The translations under genes were made by a program, and so were the position numbers. The notes beneath the pieces are model-generated. The model had not been told where the DNA came from, did not search any database, and saw only the letters and a program-made list of their open reading frames with translations. Below are positions 1-11,883 of a stretch of DNA of 32,978 nucleotides, piece by piece; the first letter of the stretch is position 1; the number at the start of each line of letters is the position of its first letter. The stretch lies in contig JASJFT010000335.1 of NCBI GenBank assembly GCA_030770425.1, positions 1 through 32,978 of the forward strand. The letters are read 5' to 3'. The DNA is from Darksidea phi. Its lineage: Eukaryota > Ascomycota > Dothideomycetes > Pleosporales > Lentitheciaceae.

Positions 1-74
1 ATATTATTATTTTCTTCTTAAGTTACGTCTAGATTCTATTATAGAAATAATACTTATTAGTTTATCTATTAAAT

Positions 75-335
75 CTAGAGATTAGCTTCTTAGAGCTATA
101 GTATTTCTAGAATTATATTTTAATCTTCTAAAATCTTAATTATATTAAGTATTTTATTTTCTTTCTTTTATTCTTATAGGCTAAGTTTATCTTTAGTTTC
201 GTATATTATAGATTTATTAAAGGGTTCTTCTTTAATAGTATATATAATACTAGAGTATTATTTCTTTTATTAAGAAATCTTTCTTTATTAAATAAAGTTC
301 TTACTAATAAAGTTTTAAGTAGCTCTATTATTAAT
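75..335 (-). pseudogene. Retroviral-type aspartic protease relic of G0
   Basis: Read on the minus strand from 332 down to 75, the frame gives a degraded DSGAT active-site box, visible as RAT followed by a stop and NFISKNFI (about 305-332). A central region ends in a form of the conserved hydrophobic-hydrophobic-Leu-Gly-hydrophobic-Pro-Trp-Leu box, visible as IILEML, a stop (Trp), then L (about 75-119). In Gypsy elements this box precedes an Asn-Pro-x-Ile-x-Trp segment, and a matching linker follows at 1-74. Active Asp and Gly codons are altered in the RIP manner. The enzyme would have processed the Gag-Pol polyprotein; it is dead here. Confidence 0.7.
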
Positions 336-339
336 TAAA

Positions 340-2400
340 GTAGTAATCTTCTTTTCTTAATAGATTTCTTAGAGATAGACGTAGTCCTATTCTCTAGTTT
401 CTTAAATTCTTATTTTCTTAGACTAATATTTTATATTAATTTTAGTTTAGATATATTTTAGATACTTATTTTTTAAGTATTTATATTATAATCTTTCTAA
501 AATATAGTTTAAAAGTAAGAGTAGTCCTAATATAATTTATATATATTCTTTTTATTATTAATTTTTAAATTATTATTATTTATATACTATCTTTAGTATA
601 ACTACTTAGGTAATTCTTTTATTATAATCTTTTACTAGGTAATAGTTATTTTTTTATTTTACTTTTTTATAAAATTTATATTCTCTTTATATATATAAGA
701 TCTATATAATCTTAAAGTATACTAGATATCTTATCTTATATTATAGATTATTCTTTAGATTAATCTTATATCTCTAATTATTATATTTTATAAAAATTAT
801 TTATATAAAAATCTATTATTCGATTATTATATATTATAGTTATTTCTTATTAACTATTCTTATAATATACTATATTTTCTTCTAGGTTTCTTAATTAAAT
901 ATAAGATCTATAATAATAAAGTTCTATTTAATCTATTATTTAAAATCTTTAAATAGTCGATATATTAGATAAGATCTAGACTATTTTTTATAAATCTTTT
1001 ATATTATTATAGGTATTATAGTTTTCTTTATAAACTATAAGACTCGAATATAAGTTATATTAAGTTCTAGTACTAGTTCTATTTTTTTCTTTAATAGTTA
1101 AATTATTTATAAGTATCTAGTATTTTTATATATTATAACTAAATTCTCTTCTTCTAGTTCTAAAGATTTATTACTATTATTAATTATCTATAAAGACGTA
1201 TTTATAGTATTATTAAAATCTTTCTATTTTATAAATAAGTCTTTCTTAAATACTTTTTCTTATATTTCTAGTAAGAATAAAACTCTTCTTTAAGACTTCT
1301 AAATCGTAGCTATCTATTATTTCTATAGCTAATAGCTAGTATTTAACTTAACTTTATAGTATATCTTATACTAGTTATATATATAAGTTATTTAATACGT
1401 AGTATTATATTCTTATATTATAGCTACTTTATTCTTTTTACCCTATTAAGTATATTAGAATTTTTCTTTTCTTAAACTAGATCTATAATTTTTTACTAGA
1501 TATTCTTACTTTTTATATTTAAAGTATACTTATTTTTTATAAAGTTCTTATTTTTTAAAATTCTATTTTTCTTTCTTAGATTCTAAACTAGTTCCTAGGA
1601 CTATTACCTTTAGTCTATAGTATTTTTCTTTTTTTTTCTTTTTATAGAATTTAACTTTTTCCTTTCTTTTTATATTCTAGAGATAGAGGTTATTATTAAT
1701 TTTAATAGTTTATTTAATTAGTTCTTTTATAGTCTAAGGTTATTTTATTTAAATTATTTTATAATAAATATAGTCTTTTAGTCCTTCGTAGTATTATAAT
1801 ATAATAACTACTTCTTTCTATTAAATTTTTATAGTAAGTTATTCGAACTTAGATATATAAATTATAGTAAATTTTATTTATTTAAAATATATAATCTTTT
1901 ATTCTATTAATCTTTCTAAATTAATATCTTTAAAGATAATATATAGTTTATTCTTAAAGTACTTATAACTTAAAAAGATAGCTTTTATTTTATTACTTTA
2001 TTAAACTTCTAGTAGTTATAATTATTTATTTAAATATATTTTAAATTAAGTAATAGCTTTTCTTATAAATTAAACTACTATAAATAATACTTTATTACTT
2101 TTAGTAAATAGTTTTATTCTATTAAGATCGAGATAGATTATTATATTAGTTAAAAATCCCCTAAGCTTTAATCTTATTTTATTAAACTTCTTTAGTTCTC
2201 TAAACTTTAATAGTTTACTTATATATTTCTAAAATTAGATAGTTAATTTCTTAAATTAGATTTCTAATATATCTTTTCTCTTCTTAAATATATACTAATT
2301 CTTAATAACTCTTTTAAAATTTTCTATAGTTATACTATCTTCTAGGGAACTAAATTCTCTATAGCTTTCTACCTCTAAGGGTTTAGTCTAAGTTAGTAAT
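340..2400 (-). pseudogene. Probable gag region of G0
   Basis: The stretch lies upstream (minus-strand sense) of the protease relic and before the presumed 5' LTR, where gag belongs. Read on the minus strand it is rich in Lys/Glu/Asn-type codons and contains a purine-rich tract around 1,620-1,670. I could not recognise a CCHC zinc knuckle or any capsid motif. Stops at Gln/Trp-compatible positions are frequent. The call depends on position and codon composition, and the boundaries are approximate. Confidence 0.4.
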
Positions 2401-2474
2401 AACGCCGCTCTACTTTATTAGGTTTCTTCTTCTACTATTATAGTTAGCTATTTCTACCTACTAGATAGTTAAGG

Positions 2475-2891
2475 TATTAAATGGGGTCTAGGTCTAATAG
2501 ATTATTTAGCCTTATTTAGAATTTATACTTAAGATAGGAATAAAAAAAAAAAAATAAATAGATAATAGTTTAATTATATTAATAAATAAAGATTAATTTA
2601 GATTTAAATTAACTATATAAGAGAAGACTATCTAGAGAATTCGTAGTTATTATATATTAATTTAGTTTTCTTAGATTTATAGGTTTTATAGCTTTATTCT
2701 CTAATAAATTTACTAATCTATAGATTCGTAGATCTATAGAATCTATATTCGTTAAAAATTATAAATCTATAAATCTATTATATAACTTTTTATTCTCTAA
2801 TTATAAGATTTATATTATATTTCTTATTAGAGTCTATAATAGATTCTACCTTAGGTATCTCTATTAGCTAGTATTTTATAGTTCGTATATA
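2475..2891 (-). repeat. LTR-C copy 1 (probable 5' LTR of G0)
   Basis: The block starts TATTAAATGGGG and ends near GTTCGTATATA, consistent with a RIP-mutated TG...CA LTR. It aligns along its length with 32,123-32,563 in the same orientation; shared landmarks are TTATTTAGCC near the start, the GACTATCTAG segment, the TTATATATTAATTTAG segment and the final GTTCGTA. Internal indels explain 417 versus 441 bp. Orientation is inferred: gag/protease of G0 lie on its left and are read leftwards, which makes this a 5' LTR in minus orientation. The far end of G0 is outside the window, so no target duplication can be checked. Confidence 0.6.
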
Positions 2892-4214
2892 ATTTATAAT
2901 ATTATTATCTTTACTTAATACTATACTTAATAGTATAATTTTATATATATAATTTTTATACTTTAAAAGTTATATTTATAATAATTTATTATTATATTAA
3001 TATTTATTAGACTTTTACTATAAGTATAATATAAGAACTTATATCTATTATATTATATAAGTACTTTACTATATTCTTATAGTAATAATATAAAAAATTC
3101 TTTATACTTCTTCTTCTTACCCTCTATTATTTATACTATCTCTATAACTACTTATATTAATAGTATTACTTCTTTTTAATATAAAGTCTTATTAATTACT
3201 ATTATAATTATATTTTTAAGTACTTTTACTAAACTATTATATAATTTCTTTAACTATCTTATTACTTACTTTTCTATTACCTATCTACCTTATCTATTCC
3301 CTATAGTAAGAAAAGTTACTATACTACTATACCTATAAATATCTAAAGAATAGAAAAAGATTTTAAAAGATTTTACTAGATTCGATTATATAACTAAACT
3401 TAATATATAAATACTATTTTAAATTATAAAGGAATACTTAGAGGAATTAATTAATCTTATAATAACTAAGATCGAGAAAACTTCTAAAATATTATATCTT
3501 ATTACTAAGAATTATAGTAAGTTAATAAAGAAGTATAAGATATATAAGTATCTTAAATAATTAATAAAAAAAATCGAAAATTAGCTAATTAACTAACCTA
3601 ACTATACTAATATCTTTAGTAAGAACTTTTAGGCTAGAGATTATTCTATATTAAATACTAAAGAACTTTTAAAGTAAAAAATAATATATAGTATTATATT
3701 TATAGTTAAAGAAAAAGTCTAGAAAAAAATTAAAAAAGAAAATACTAAAAAAAGTAAAAAGATTATTTAGTTTAAGTCTAGTTCGTTAATAGTTATAGTT
3801 AAGTAAGAATTAGTTCTATATAATAACTATTATTTTCTTACTTAACTAATTAAGTCCTTTATAATCTTTAATATCCAATTTATTAACTCGTATACTAATA
3901 GTACTATTATAAGAATATCTTTTATCTAGTTTTTTAATCTAAATAATATTTCTCTAGACCTAGATATATATATAGATAGCGGCGATTTCTCTACTAAGAT
4001 ATTAACTAAGGTACTTCTAAAATACTTAGAGGTAGATAATAAATTTACTTAGATCTAGAATTATAAAGTTCTAACTATTACTTATAATAGTATTAAAATT
4101 AAAGATAATATAATCTTTATAACTAAAATTAATAACTTTATTAATAAACTATATAACTACTATAATCTATATATTATAGTCTTACTAGACGAAGCTACTA
4201 GTATAAAAAAGGAT

Positions 4215-4600
4215 AAGAAGTTCTATTTAATAACTCTATTCTATACTTTAACTAATAGTATAGTATATAGGTTCTAGTAGTACTTAGAATAGTAGATCTA
4301 AAATAGATCTTAATAGTAGTAAGAAGTTCTATCTAATAACTCTATTTTATACTTTAACTAATAGTATAGTATTATAGATAGTACTTAAAATAGCGAAAAT
4401 AAAATAAATATTAATAGTAGTAAGAAGTTCTATCTAATAACTCTATTCTATACTTTAACTAATAGTATAGTATTATAGATAGTACTTAGAATAGTAAAGA
4501 GAAATTTATTAATTATAGTAAGAAGTTATATTTAATAAGTTTATTTTATACTTTAGTTAATAGTATATTATATATAGTTCTTAGGAATACCCTAACTAAA
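4215..4600 (+). repeat. Tandem array A1 (~100-bp units, 4 copies)
   Basis: Units begin with AAGAAGTTCTAT-like sequence at 4,215, 4,321, 4,422 and 4,520, giving spacings of 106, 101 and 98 bp. In the first unit the frame gives KKFYLITLFYTLTN. The spacings are not multiples of three, so later units are out of frame, unlike the equivalent array in copy B, where the period is exactly 99 bp. The array was probably a coding minisatellite that decayed by indels. Confidence 0.8.
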
Positions 4601-4959
4601 AAAGAAGAAAACAAGTTACTATTATACTAGATATTAGTAAAGTATAGTTTAATAGTAAAGATATCTATAATATTTATAAAGAAATTAAGGCTATAGTAGA
4701 TACTTAAGAGTAGAAATTCTTATTTTATTTAAATTATAGTACTATAAAGTAAATAGAAATCCTACGTAATAGCTAAGATACTTAATAAATTTAAAGAAAA
4801 AAAGATTAGTATAATATTAATAGAAGATAATAAAAATTATAAATATAGGTTTAAGGAATTAGATTCCTTCTACGATAATCTCTATAAGTAGGATTACTTA
4901 TTTATAGAAAGAGATATTAGAATAAAGAAAAAGTAAAGAATAGAATAAATAGTAGAAAG

Positions 4960-6300
4960 ATTAAATTAAAAAAAAGGGGTAGTATATATATATTATATAA
5001 TATAAGAAATCTAATAAAATATAATAACTTAAATATTATTTTAAGTTTATATAATAGATAGATAGTAAATATTATATTATAATTTAGTATAAAATAAAGT
5101 CGTATATAATACTATATAAATAATCTAATTAATATATATTATATCTAATTCTACTATAATTTATACTATTCTATAGAGTATATTCTTTATTAAGATTAAG
5201 ACTAATAGTAGAAGTAATATAAGATAATCTTATATTATAATAAGAAATTAGGGTAAATTATTATAAGAAAAAGAAGTAAAAATTATAGTTAATTATAATA
5301 GCTCTATATAAGAGTAGCTTATATAGAATAGAATATAACGTAGTAGTTAGAAGTAGTTATATAAGCTAATCTAGTATATAAGCTAGTCTAATACTAAGTA
5401 TCTAATTATTATATAGAGAGAGTCTCTAGTATAGACTACTTAGGGACTAGGCTTAATTAAACGTTTCTCTATTTTCTTAGTATTACCGTATTAACTATAG
5501 CTTTTAAGAAATCTTCTTATTAAATAGAGTTTTAAAGTATTCTATTATATAAATAGTTATAATATTTTTAATTATCTATAAGAACGAGTAAAGTTATTTT
5601 ATTAATTAGATAGTTTATAAAGAATTTTAGCTAATTAGATTATATAATATCTTATTTAACTAGCTTATATAAGCTATATAATTTCTTTTACTAAGTATCT
5701 AATCTAAAAGAGAAGAGTAAAGAGAAAGAAGTAAGTATTTAGTTATATAATAATATATTAGTCTATAATCTATCTATACTTAATAAGGGTTACTTAAAAT
5801 ATAAACTCTTATCTAAATTCTTTTTATATTTCTTCTTTTTAGTCTAAAGTACTATAACGACGTAAGTAATTATTCTAGACTATTTATTTATCTATATCTA
5901 TATTTAGTACTCTAGTTATCTCGACTATATATTAACTATATTATATTCTTATCTATAATTTATAAAATAATATCTCTTAGCTATATATAATATAATCTAT
6001 ATACGTATAGCTTACGGCCTAGTAGTAATAACGAATATCTAATACTATATATAAGAAGAGATAGAGTAGTAGAAACCTATTCTATATATAAAAAGAATAT
6101 TTATATAGTCTTTTAGGTTAAACTAAAGAAAATCGATATTATTATCTTAGATATAGTCTACGAGATAATAAAGAACTCTAGTAAAGTAAGTATTATATAA
6201 GGAAATAGTTAGTTAAGCTAATAGAAGAAAGTATATACTTATATAGTATATTAACTATAAATAAGCTCTTTATAAATAGTTATCTCTTACTTTAAAACTA
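4960..6300. other. Unassigned RIP-mutated stretch inside copy A
   Basis: About 1.3 kb in which I could not follow a convincing protein frame on either strand. The corresponding interval of copy B (21,170-21,960) is roughly 1 kb shorter, so copy A may contain an insertion here, possibly a solo LTR or small element, but I found no clear terminal repeats or target duplication. GCTTATATAAGCT-like short inverted motifs occur near 5,350 and 5,660. No gene is supported. Confidence 0.4.
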
Positions 6301-6389
6301 GTAATACTACTATACCCTCTCTATATATTAATAAGGTAATACTTAAAGTAATAAACTTAATATATTAAAAACTTATATTTAATTATATA

Positions 6390-6990
6390 GTATATAATAT
6401 TAACCCTTCTATAAAGCTTAAACTAAAGAATAGCTCGACTTCTATTAAGTATTTATTAATAACTTTACTAGCTTAATTAGTAATAAGTATAGTAGTAAGT
6501 AAAATAATATATATAACTCTTTTAGACGACCCCCTATCTATTATAAATCTTAAAACTATTAATATTTATATTACGATTAATAATACTATAGATACCTTTT
6601 ACTTTTCTATCTATCTAGTCTACATTAATAAGGTCTAGTCTACTAATTAAACTAAGTTTATTACTATTAATAATATTAACTTCGACTACTTTAATAATAT
6701 AATATTTAGAATTATAAAGAATTCTAGAAGGAAGTTTATAAATATAGTTATAATAGTTATAGATAACTATATATAAAACTAGTATAAGTTTAAAGTAGTA
6801 CTAAATAATTTTATAAATAATATTAGAAGAGGTCTTAATTTTAAAATATATCTACTAGATACTAAGAATAGAGATAAACGATATTATATAGAGTCTTAAT
6901 CTCTAAGCCTAGTACTAAAATAACTAAAATAACCTATAAGAGGTTAAAAATAAATAGTAAGTAAGAATAAGAGTAAAAGTAAGAACTAAT
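6390..6990 (+). pseudogene. Conserved mid-segment of copy A, shared with copy B
   Basis: One frame runs from about 6,501 through 6,990 into the 111-bp array, with landmarks LLDDPLS (about 6,520) and LLDTKNRDKRYYIES (about 6,850). Its first part aligns with 21,970-22,250 in copy B (shared AAGTATTTATTAATAA and TTAATAAG landmarks), after which copy B has a deletion. I do not recognise the domain. It belongs to the same reading frame as the N-terminal segment at 3,429-4,190. Confidence 0.5.
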
Positions 6991-7434
6991 TACTTAGTAT
7001 ATATTATATTAAATTATACTATTATATATAATATAATTTTAATCTAGATTTTATAAATCTCTCTTATCTATACCTATCTATAAAAGCTAGTAATAAGGGA
7101 CTACTTAGTAAGTATTATATTAAAGTATACTATTATATATAGTATAATTTTAACTTTATTCTTATAGATCTCTTTTATTTATATCTACCTACGAAAGCTA
7201 ATAATATAGAACTACTTAATAAGTATTATATTAAAGTATACTATTATATATAGTATAATTCTAATCTTATTCTTATAGATCTCTCTTATCTATATCTATC
7301 TATAAAAGCTAGTAATAAAAAACTACTTAGTAAGTATTATATCGAAGTATACTATTATATATAGTATAATTCTAATCTTAATTTTATAGATACTTTATCT
7401 CTATCTCTATTTATAAATACTATTAGTACGACCT
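6991..7434 (+). repeat. Tandem array A2 (111-bp units, 37 codons, 4 copies)
   Basis: Units begin TACTTAGTA-like at 6,991, 7,102, 7,213 and 7,324, a constant 111-bp period. In frame each unit reads LLSKYYIKVYYYI, a stop (Gln-type), then YNFN/YNSN and a IDL(S/F)Y segment, ending in KA(S/N)N; many Tyr codons may have been His or Cys before RIP. The constant multiple of three shows selection for, or recent origin of, an in-frame protein repeat. The last unit is incomplete. The same unit occurs at about 22,254-22,400 in copy B. Confidence 0.85.
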
Positions 7435-8040
7435 CTTTTTTAAAATTAATAAAAGCTATTAAGAGTATAGACTCTTTATCTATTTAAGTCTTACGAAAGA
7501 AGTCTATAACTAGATAACTAAATATAGATACTAGTATATTAGCTACTATTATTCTATTAAACGTTAATAGCTATAACTTAAAGTTATCTATCTAAGAAGA
7601 TAATAATAGTTTACTATTATATTAACTTACTACGTAGAGCTTAAGATATAAGAAAGAGAACTATAACGACTAGTATAGTAGTAAAGTCTTATTATTAAAA
7701 GAATTATTAAGTAAAAAAAAGAAGATTCTAATTAAGTATAATACTCTAGAGGTAGAAGTTCTTAAAGAAGAGAAGAATATATTTATAAAAGAAGAGAATA
7801 ATATTAATAAAGTAATACTACGATTATAAGTTAATAATACTATTAAGTATAGTATAAATTAATTAAATAATAATTAATAATAATAGTATATTAGCTAAAC
7901 TTAATAATTTAAAAGTAGATATTAAGATAATATATACTAATTATCTTAAGTAAAAGTTAGTTATAAATATATTTAATATTTTATTAAAGTAACTAAAAGA
8001 GTAATTTAAGTTAATAAATCGTTATATTAAGGTATTATTT

Positions 8041-10450
8041 AAGCTAAAGTAGAACCTAAACTTCGGATTAATAATCTACTAAATAATTAGTATTAATATT
8101 TAGTATAGAATAATATTTAGACCTAAAAGGGTAAATATATAAGCTAATATAATAGGTCTAAATAAGACTATATAAGTTTTAAGTACTTATACCCTTAACT
8201 TTATACTATATATAGAATTAATAGAGTATAAACTTTAGCTAAACTAATAATCTAGTCTTAATCTAATAGGTATATTTAAGAAATACTTACTATAAATTAA
8301 AGTATTATTTATTTTAGTATTACTATAAGGCCTCTATATATAGATATAATACTAGAAAAAGATAATATAGAATAATTTATTACTTAAAAATATAAATATT
8401 AAATAGTATTTCTATTTTATTATACTTTATAAGTAAAAGAGGGCGAAGATTATATATACTTATAGTAGATATATAAATAAAATCTATTATTCTCTATCTA
8501 AGAAAGATTAGACTAAAATACTTTCTATATCTAACTAGAATAGAAAAGCTTATTTAGTATATACTTATTCTAATAAACTTATCTTAAAGAATATCGAATA
8601 GATTAATAATAATAACTAGATAGTATATAATAATATAATTATCTTAAAGCTAAGTCTAATAAATATAAGATTTATTATTATAATAATAAATATATCCTAG
8701 TACTTATAAGTCTATTAAGTTATTTTAAAGAATATATTCTCTTAATCTAAGCTTTAGACTTATTATACTAAATTTATAAAAGATTATTCTAGAAATATAA
8801 AGAAGATCGTCTAGTATAAAGCGGACTACTAGAAGTATCTTAATAGTTAACTAATTAGTACTACTAAACTAAAGCTTAAGTTAAATAGTACTCCGTCTAA
8901 AATAATAAAGAAGAAAGAGAAGATATACCTACTAATAAAGGGGTAAGATAGTAAGTAATCTAACTAGATAATATATATAGCCTAATAGATAAATACTAAA
9001 GAGAAGAAGTACTTAGTACTTATAATTATTAATTAATACTATATAAGCTAGGTTATAATCGACGAGCTATACTTATAAAGATTAAAAGAGACTATTATAT
9101 ATATATAGATTATAGATCTATTTAAGTACTAATCTAATCTAAGTTTAATATCTTTATTTATAGAAATTATAGGCTTAATACTATTAAATAGTATTAATAT
9201 TATTATAATTTTTATTATAAAATATATTCTAGGATATAAAAAGACCTATATCTAGAATCCTATTATTAAGAAACTTAATAATATTAATAAAAAGGACTTT
9301 ATTAAGAAATAGTCTAAGTTTAAAACTAGTATAAAAGAGATAAACTAGAACGTATCTATTAAATAGCTACTTAGAAATAATAAAGATATAAAGAAATTAC
9401 TTAATATTTTTATTATTATTCTTAGGGAATTTTTTATTATAAGAGACTATATATTAGTAGATTACTAGAGTAAAGTTCTAAATCTCCTAAATAGGAAGCT
9501 CGAGAAGAAATTACTTATTATTAAATATTATAATAAATATAAATCTAGTTTATACTAGATTAAATAGACTATAAAGATAAGTTATAAATAAGCTTACTAA
9601 GTTTAAATATTTAAATAAAAAGTTAATAGTTAAAAGAGCCTAAAGCCTAAGATACTAACTACGAAAATAACTAATAGACTAAATTACTAGTAATATAAAC
9701 TTCTATTAATCTTCTTTAATATTTATAATATTATCTATATTTAGTAGAAGAAGAATCTAGATAAGTTAGAAATTATAAGATCTATATTATACTAGCGTAA
9801 GAGCTTAAGTACGAATAATAATATACTAGAATAGACTATTAGTAATCTACTTTTAATTTAGAAATTATTTATCTAATAATATATAGATAATATCTATATA
9901 AGATTTAAGAAGATATATTATTATATAATTAAAGCTAGACTTATATATATAACTTAATTAATAATAAAGTATTTAACTATAAGAGATATATAGCTTTATT
10001 ATTTAAATAAGTATATTTAGATCTTAAACTTATATATAGTTAAGACTATTATATATACTATAAGTAGAAATACTATATAGAATTAATACTATTATCTATA
10101 ATACTAATAAGGATATAAACTTTTATAAGGAAGTTTAGATCTATAATAGTTACTTTTATATTTAACTTATTAACCTATAATACTAAGATTACTTAGTAGG
10201 ATTAAGTATAGGATAAGAAGAAGAATAGATATATCGATTATTATTAGCTTATAATAACTAGTTTAAAGATTATCTACTAATTATTCGACTTAGTTAAAGG
10301 GTACGTCTTAAAGGTAATAAAACTATACCTTATTAATACTAAGATTATATAGAGCGTATACTACTAGTACCGTATTAGATAAGAAGTATTAATAATAAAG
10401 ATAAATTTATTAGTATATAGCTTATCTTTTATAAAAGAGATAATTATACG
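8041..10450 (+). pseudogene. SNF2-family ATPase/helicase core relic
   Basis: Three ATPase boxes fall in one frame. Motif I is at about 8,137-8,172 (ANIIGLNKTI then a stop, matching ADxMGLGKTxQ of SNF2 proteins), preceded by an HQ.I..N.. box like the SNF2 Q motif. Motif Ia is at 8,302-8,335 (LFILVLL, stop, GL; compare TLIVVP..L). Motif II is at 9,052-9,072 (VIVDELY, a DExH box with His to Tyr). A GLILLN box near 9,190 fits motif III (GTPL-like) after RIP. In the C-terminal lobe a YRIR, stop, E box at about 10,368-10,385 matches motif VI (RIGQ). SNF2 enzymes translocate on DNA and remodel chromatin or act in repair. Spacing between lobes is compatible with the family. At least one frameshift lies between 9,900 and 10,250. 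Confidence 0.7.
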
Positions 10451-10714
10451 TAAGAATAAAATAAAGAATATCTTTATCTTATAGCTAAAGATAGTATAAA
10501 CTAGTAAGCTAATTAAGAAAAATAAAAAGCTTATTAATAAAGTAATAGATAAGAAGAAGATCTAAGTAGATAGAATAAGTAGTAAGATAGTAAGTAATAT
10601 ATATAATAGTAAATTATAAATATATTAGTTAATCCGATTATTTTAATCTAAAACTATAAGAAAGCCTTATTTAGATAGTATTTTATAAGGGCTAAGAGTA
10701 TTAAGATAGTATAT

Positions 10715-11490
10715 TAAGAACTTTAGTTATACTTCTACCCTACTTTATTATTTACTCTTTATTACTACTTAGGTTAATAGTATTATCTCTTTTTAGTATA
10801 TAGTTTTACTAATTACTATTATACTTATATCTTTAGAATTCTTACTATATAGCTATATATACTCTATTCTTATATCTATCTTATTATTATTATATCTATA
10901 TCGTATTTATCGCTTAATTTCCTCCTATCTACTCTACCTATTTATTATAATAAAGAAAGTAGTCTTAAAAGCTAGCTTTATACTTATTCTAACTATATTA
11001 GTATCTTTAATAATAACTTTAGTATCTATAGTTATTCTTTATTAAGCTTAAAGTATTAATAACTAGAAGTAAGGACTCGTATAGAGTATAGGGGTTAATA
11101 AGACTATATAGAAAGAAAATATATAAAAAGAAAAGGCTAAAGAAATAGAAGAAGCTATAGTTATTTAGCTTAGGGCTAATATATTAAAGACTATAACTAA
11201 GTAAGAATCTATAATAATATAATACGCTTTTATAGATATTAGCTTTATATAGTAATTACTATTTATTTACTTAATAGATTATATCCCTTATATTCTTTAA
11301 TATCCGGCTAATTAACTCGTATATTAACTATACTATATTAAGAGTATCTATTTATAGACTTCTTAATAAAGCTATTATATATTTAGACCGAGATATATAT
11401 ATAAATAGTAATAATATATTCTTAATATACTCTTCTACTCTATCTATTAGAATAAAAATATAGATATAGTAAATATTATTAGAATTCTAT
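10715..11490 (+). pseudogene. Copy B, 5' part: paralogue of the copy A N-terminal region
   Basis: This stretch aligns with the start of copy A in the same orientation: 10,735-10,960 with 3,110-3,300, and 11,250-11,480 with 3,840-4,240 (shared CTTTAATATCC and TTAACTCGTAT landmarks). Copy B lacks roughly 300 bp found in copy A around 3,330-3,590. It begins immediately after the SNF2-coding end of copy A, so the two are head to tail. The sequence breaks at 11,490 inside the repeat array, where G1 is inserted, and resumes at 20,657/20,662. Confidence 0.7.
11486..11490. repeat. Target-site duplication of G1, left copy (tctat)
   Basis: The five bases tctat directly precede the left LTR of G1 and recur directly after the right LTR at 20,657-20,661. 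Removing G1 and one copy restores ATTCTATACTTTA, which matches the uninterrupted sequence of copy A near 4,240. Five-base duplications are typical of Gypsy integrases. Confidence 0.9.
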
Positions 11491-11825
11491 TATAAGATAC
11501 GTATAGGTAGATAGATATAGAAATACTAAGGTAGTAAAAGGATTATATTCGAATAGAGATAAGACGAATTATAAAGAAAGGGATAGCTTATATAAGTAGG
11601 GGGTACTTATTAAGCTTAGCTTTCTTCCTATTTATAGTAGAACCTAGTAGAATACTATAAATAGTATTTAGGAGGGCGGAAGTATAACTAAATAAGGTAA
11701 AAAGATAATAAGATAATATATATAATAGTATATATATTAAATTATTAATAAACTAGGTTATAACTAGGTTATAAAGCTAACTATTCAACGAAGGTTATCC
11801 TTCTTATATACTTCTAGCTAAGAAA

Positions 11826-11854
11826 TCTATTACTAATCATTGATTAGTAATAGA
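11826..11854. repeat. 29-bp palindrome in the nested LTR
   Basis: Two 14-nt arms are perfectly complementary around a single central T. The centre is ATCATTGAT and contains one of the few surviving CpA/TpG pairs. It could fold as a hairpin or bind a dimeric protein; no function can be assigned. Confidence 0.85.
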
Positions 11855-11883
11855 ATATTCTAGAATAGCTTAGTAAGTATTAT

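Larger units (their letters stand above)
1..2474 (-). mobile_element. G0: partial Ty3/Gypsy retrotransposon interior (gag and protease)
   Basis: This is the 5' half of a Gypsy-type element read on the minus strand. The order seen from right to left is a lysine-rich gag-like stretch, then the protease, then the first residues of the protease-RT linker at 1-74, so RT, RNase H and integrase lie outside the left edge. Every frame carries many TAA/TAG codons at positions where Gln/Trp restore sense, as RIP predicts. The probable 5' LTR is the repeat at 2,475-2,891. Assignment rests on the protease motifs; the gag part is supported only by position and composition. It appears to sit upstream of the copy A gene relic as a separate insertion. 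Confidence 0.7.
3080..10714 (+). pseudogene. Copy A: very large repeat-bearing gene relic ending in a SNF2-type helicase
   Basis: Long stretches keep one plus-strand frame once Gln/Trp-type stops are read through: the same frame at about 3,429-4,190 and again at 6,525 to about 7,860, then shifted frames for the helicase core (8,041 to about 9,900 and 10,250-10,450). Order of parts: an N-terminal segment (3,080-4,200), a ~100-bp tandem array (4,215-4,600), a charged segment (4,600-4,940), an unclear part (4,960-6,300), a coding-like segment (6,390-6,990), a 111-bp array (6,991-7,434), a Lys/Glu-rich linker, then the SNF2 core. If this was one gene it encoded well over 2,000 residues; it could also be two adjacent genes. 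No family is recognised for the N-terminal half. The 5' part recurs as copy B directly downstream, head to tail. Confidence 0.55.

Noticed and set aside
4215..4600. CRISPR-like array
   Set aside because: Repeats are ~100 bp, contiguous with no unique spacers, and the homologous array in copy B is codon-periodic. It is a decayed coding minisatellite in a eukaryote.
3080..10714. Copy A as a LINE or Copia element
   Set aside because: No reverse transcriptase catalytic box was found in it. The motifs seen are those of a SNF2 ATPase.
3080..10714. Copy A as a Helitron or RecQ/Pif1 helicase
   Set aside because: The GLxKTxQ and DExH boxes with the preceding HQ box and the RIxQE box fit SNF2 better, and no Rep domain was recognised.
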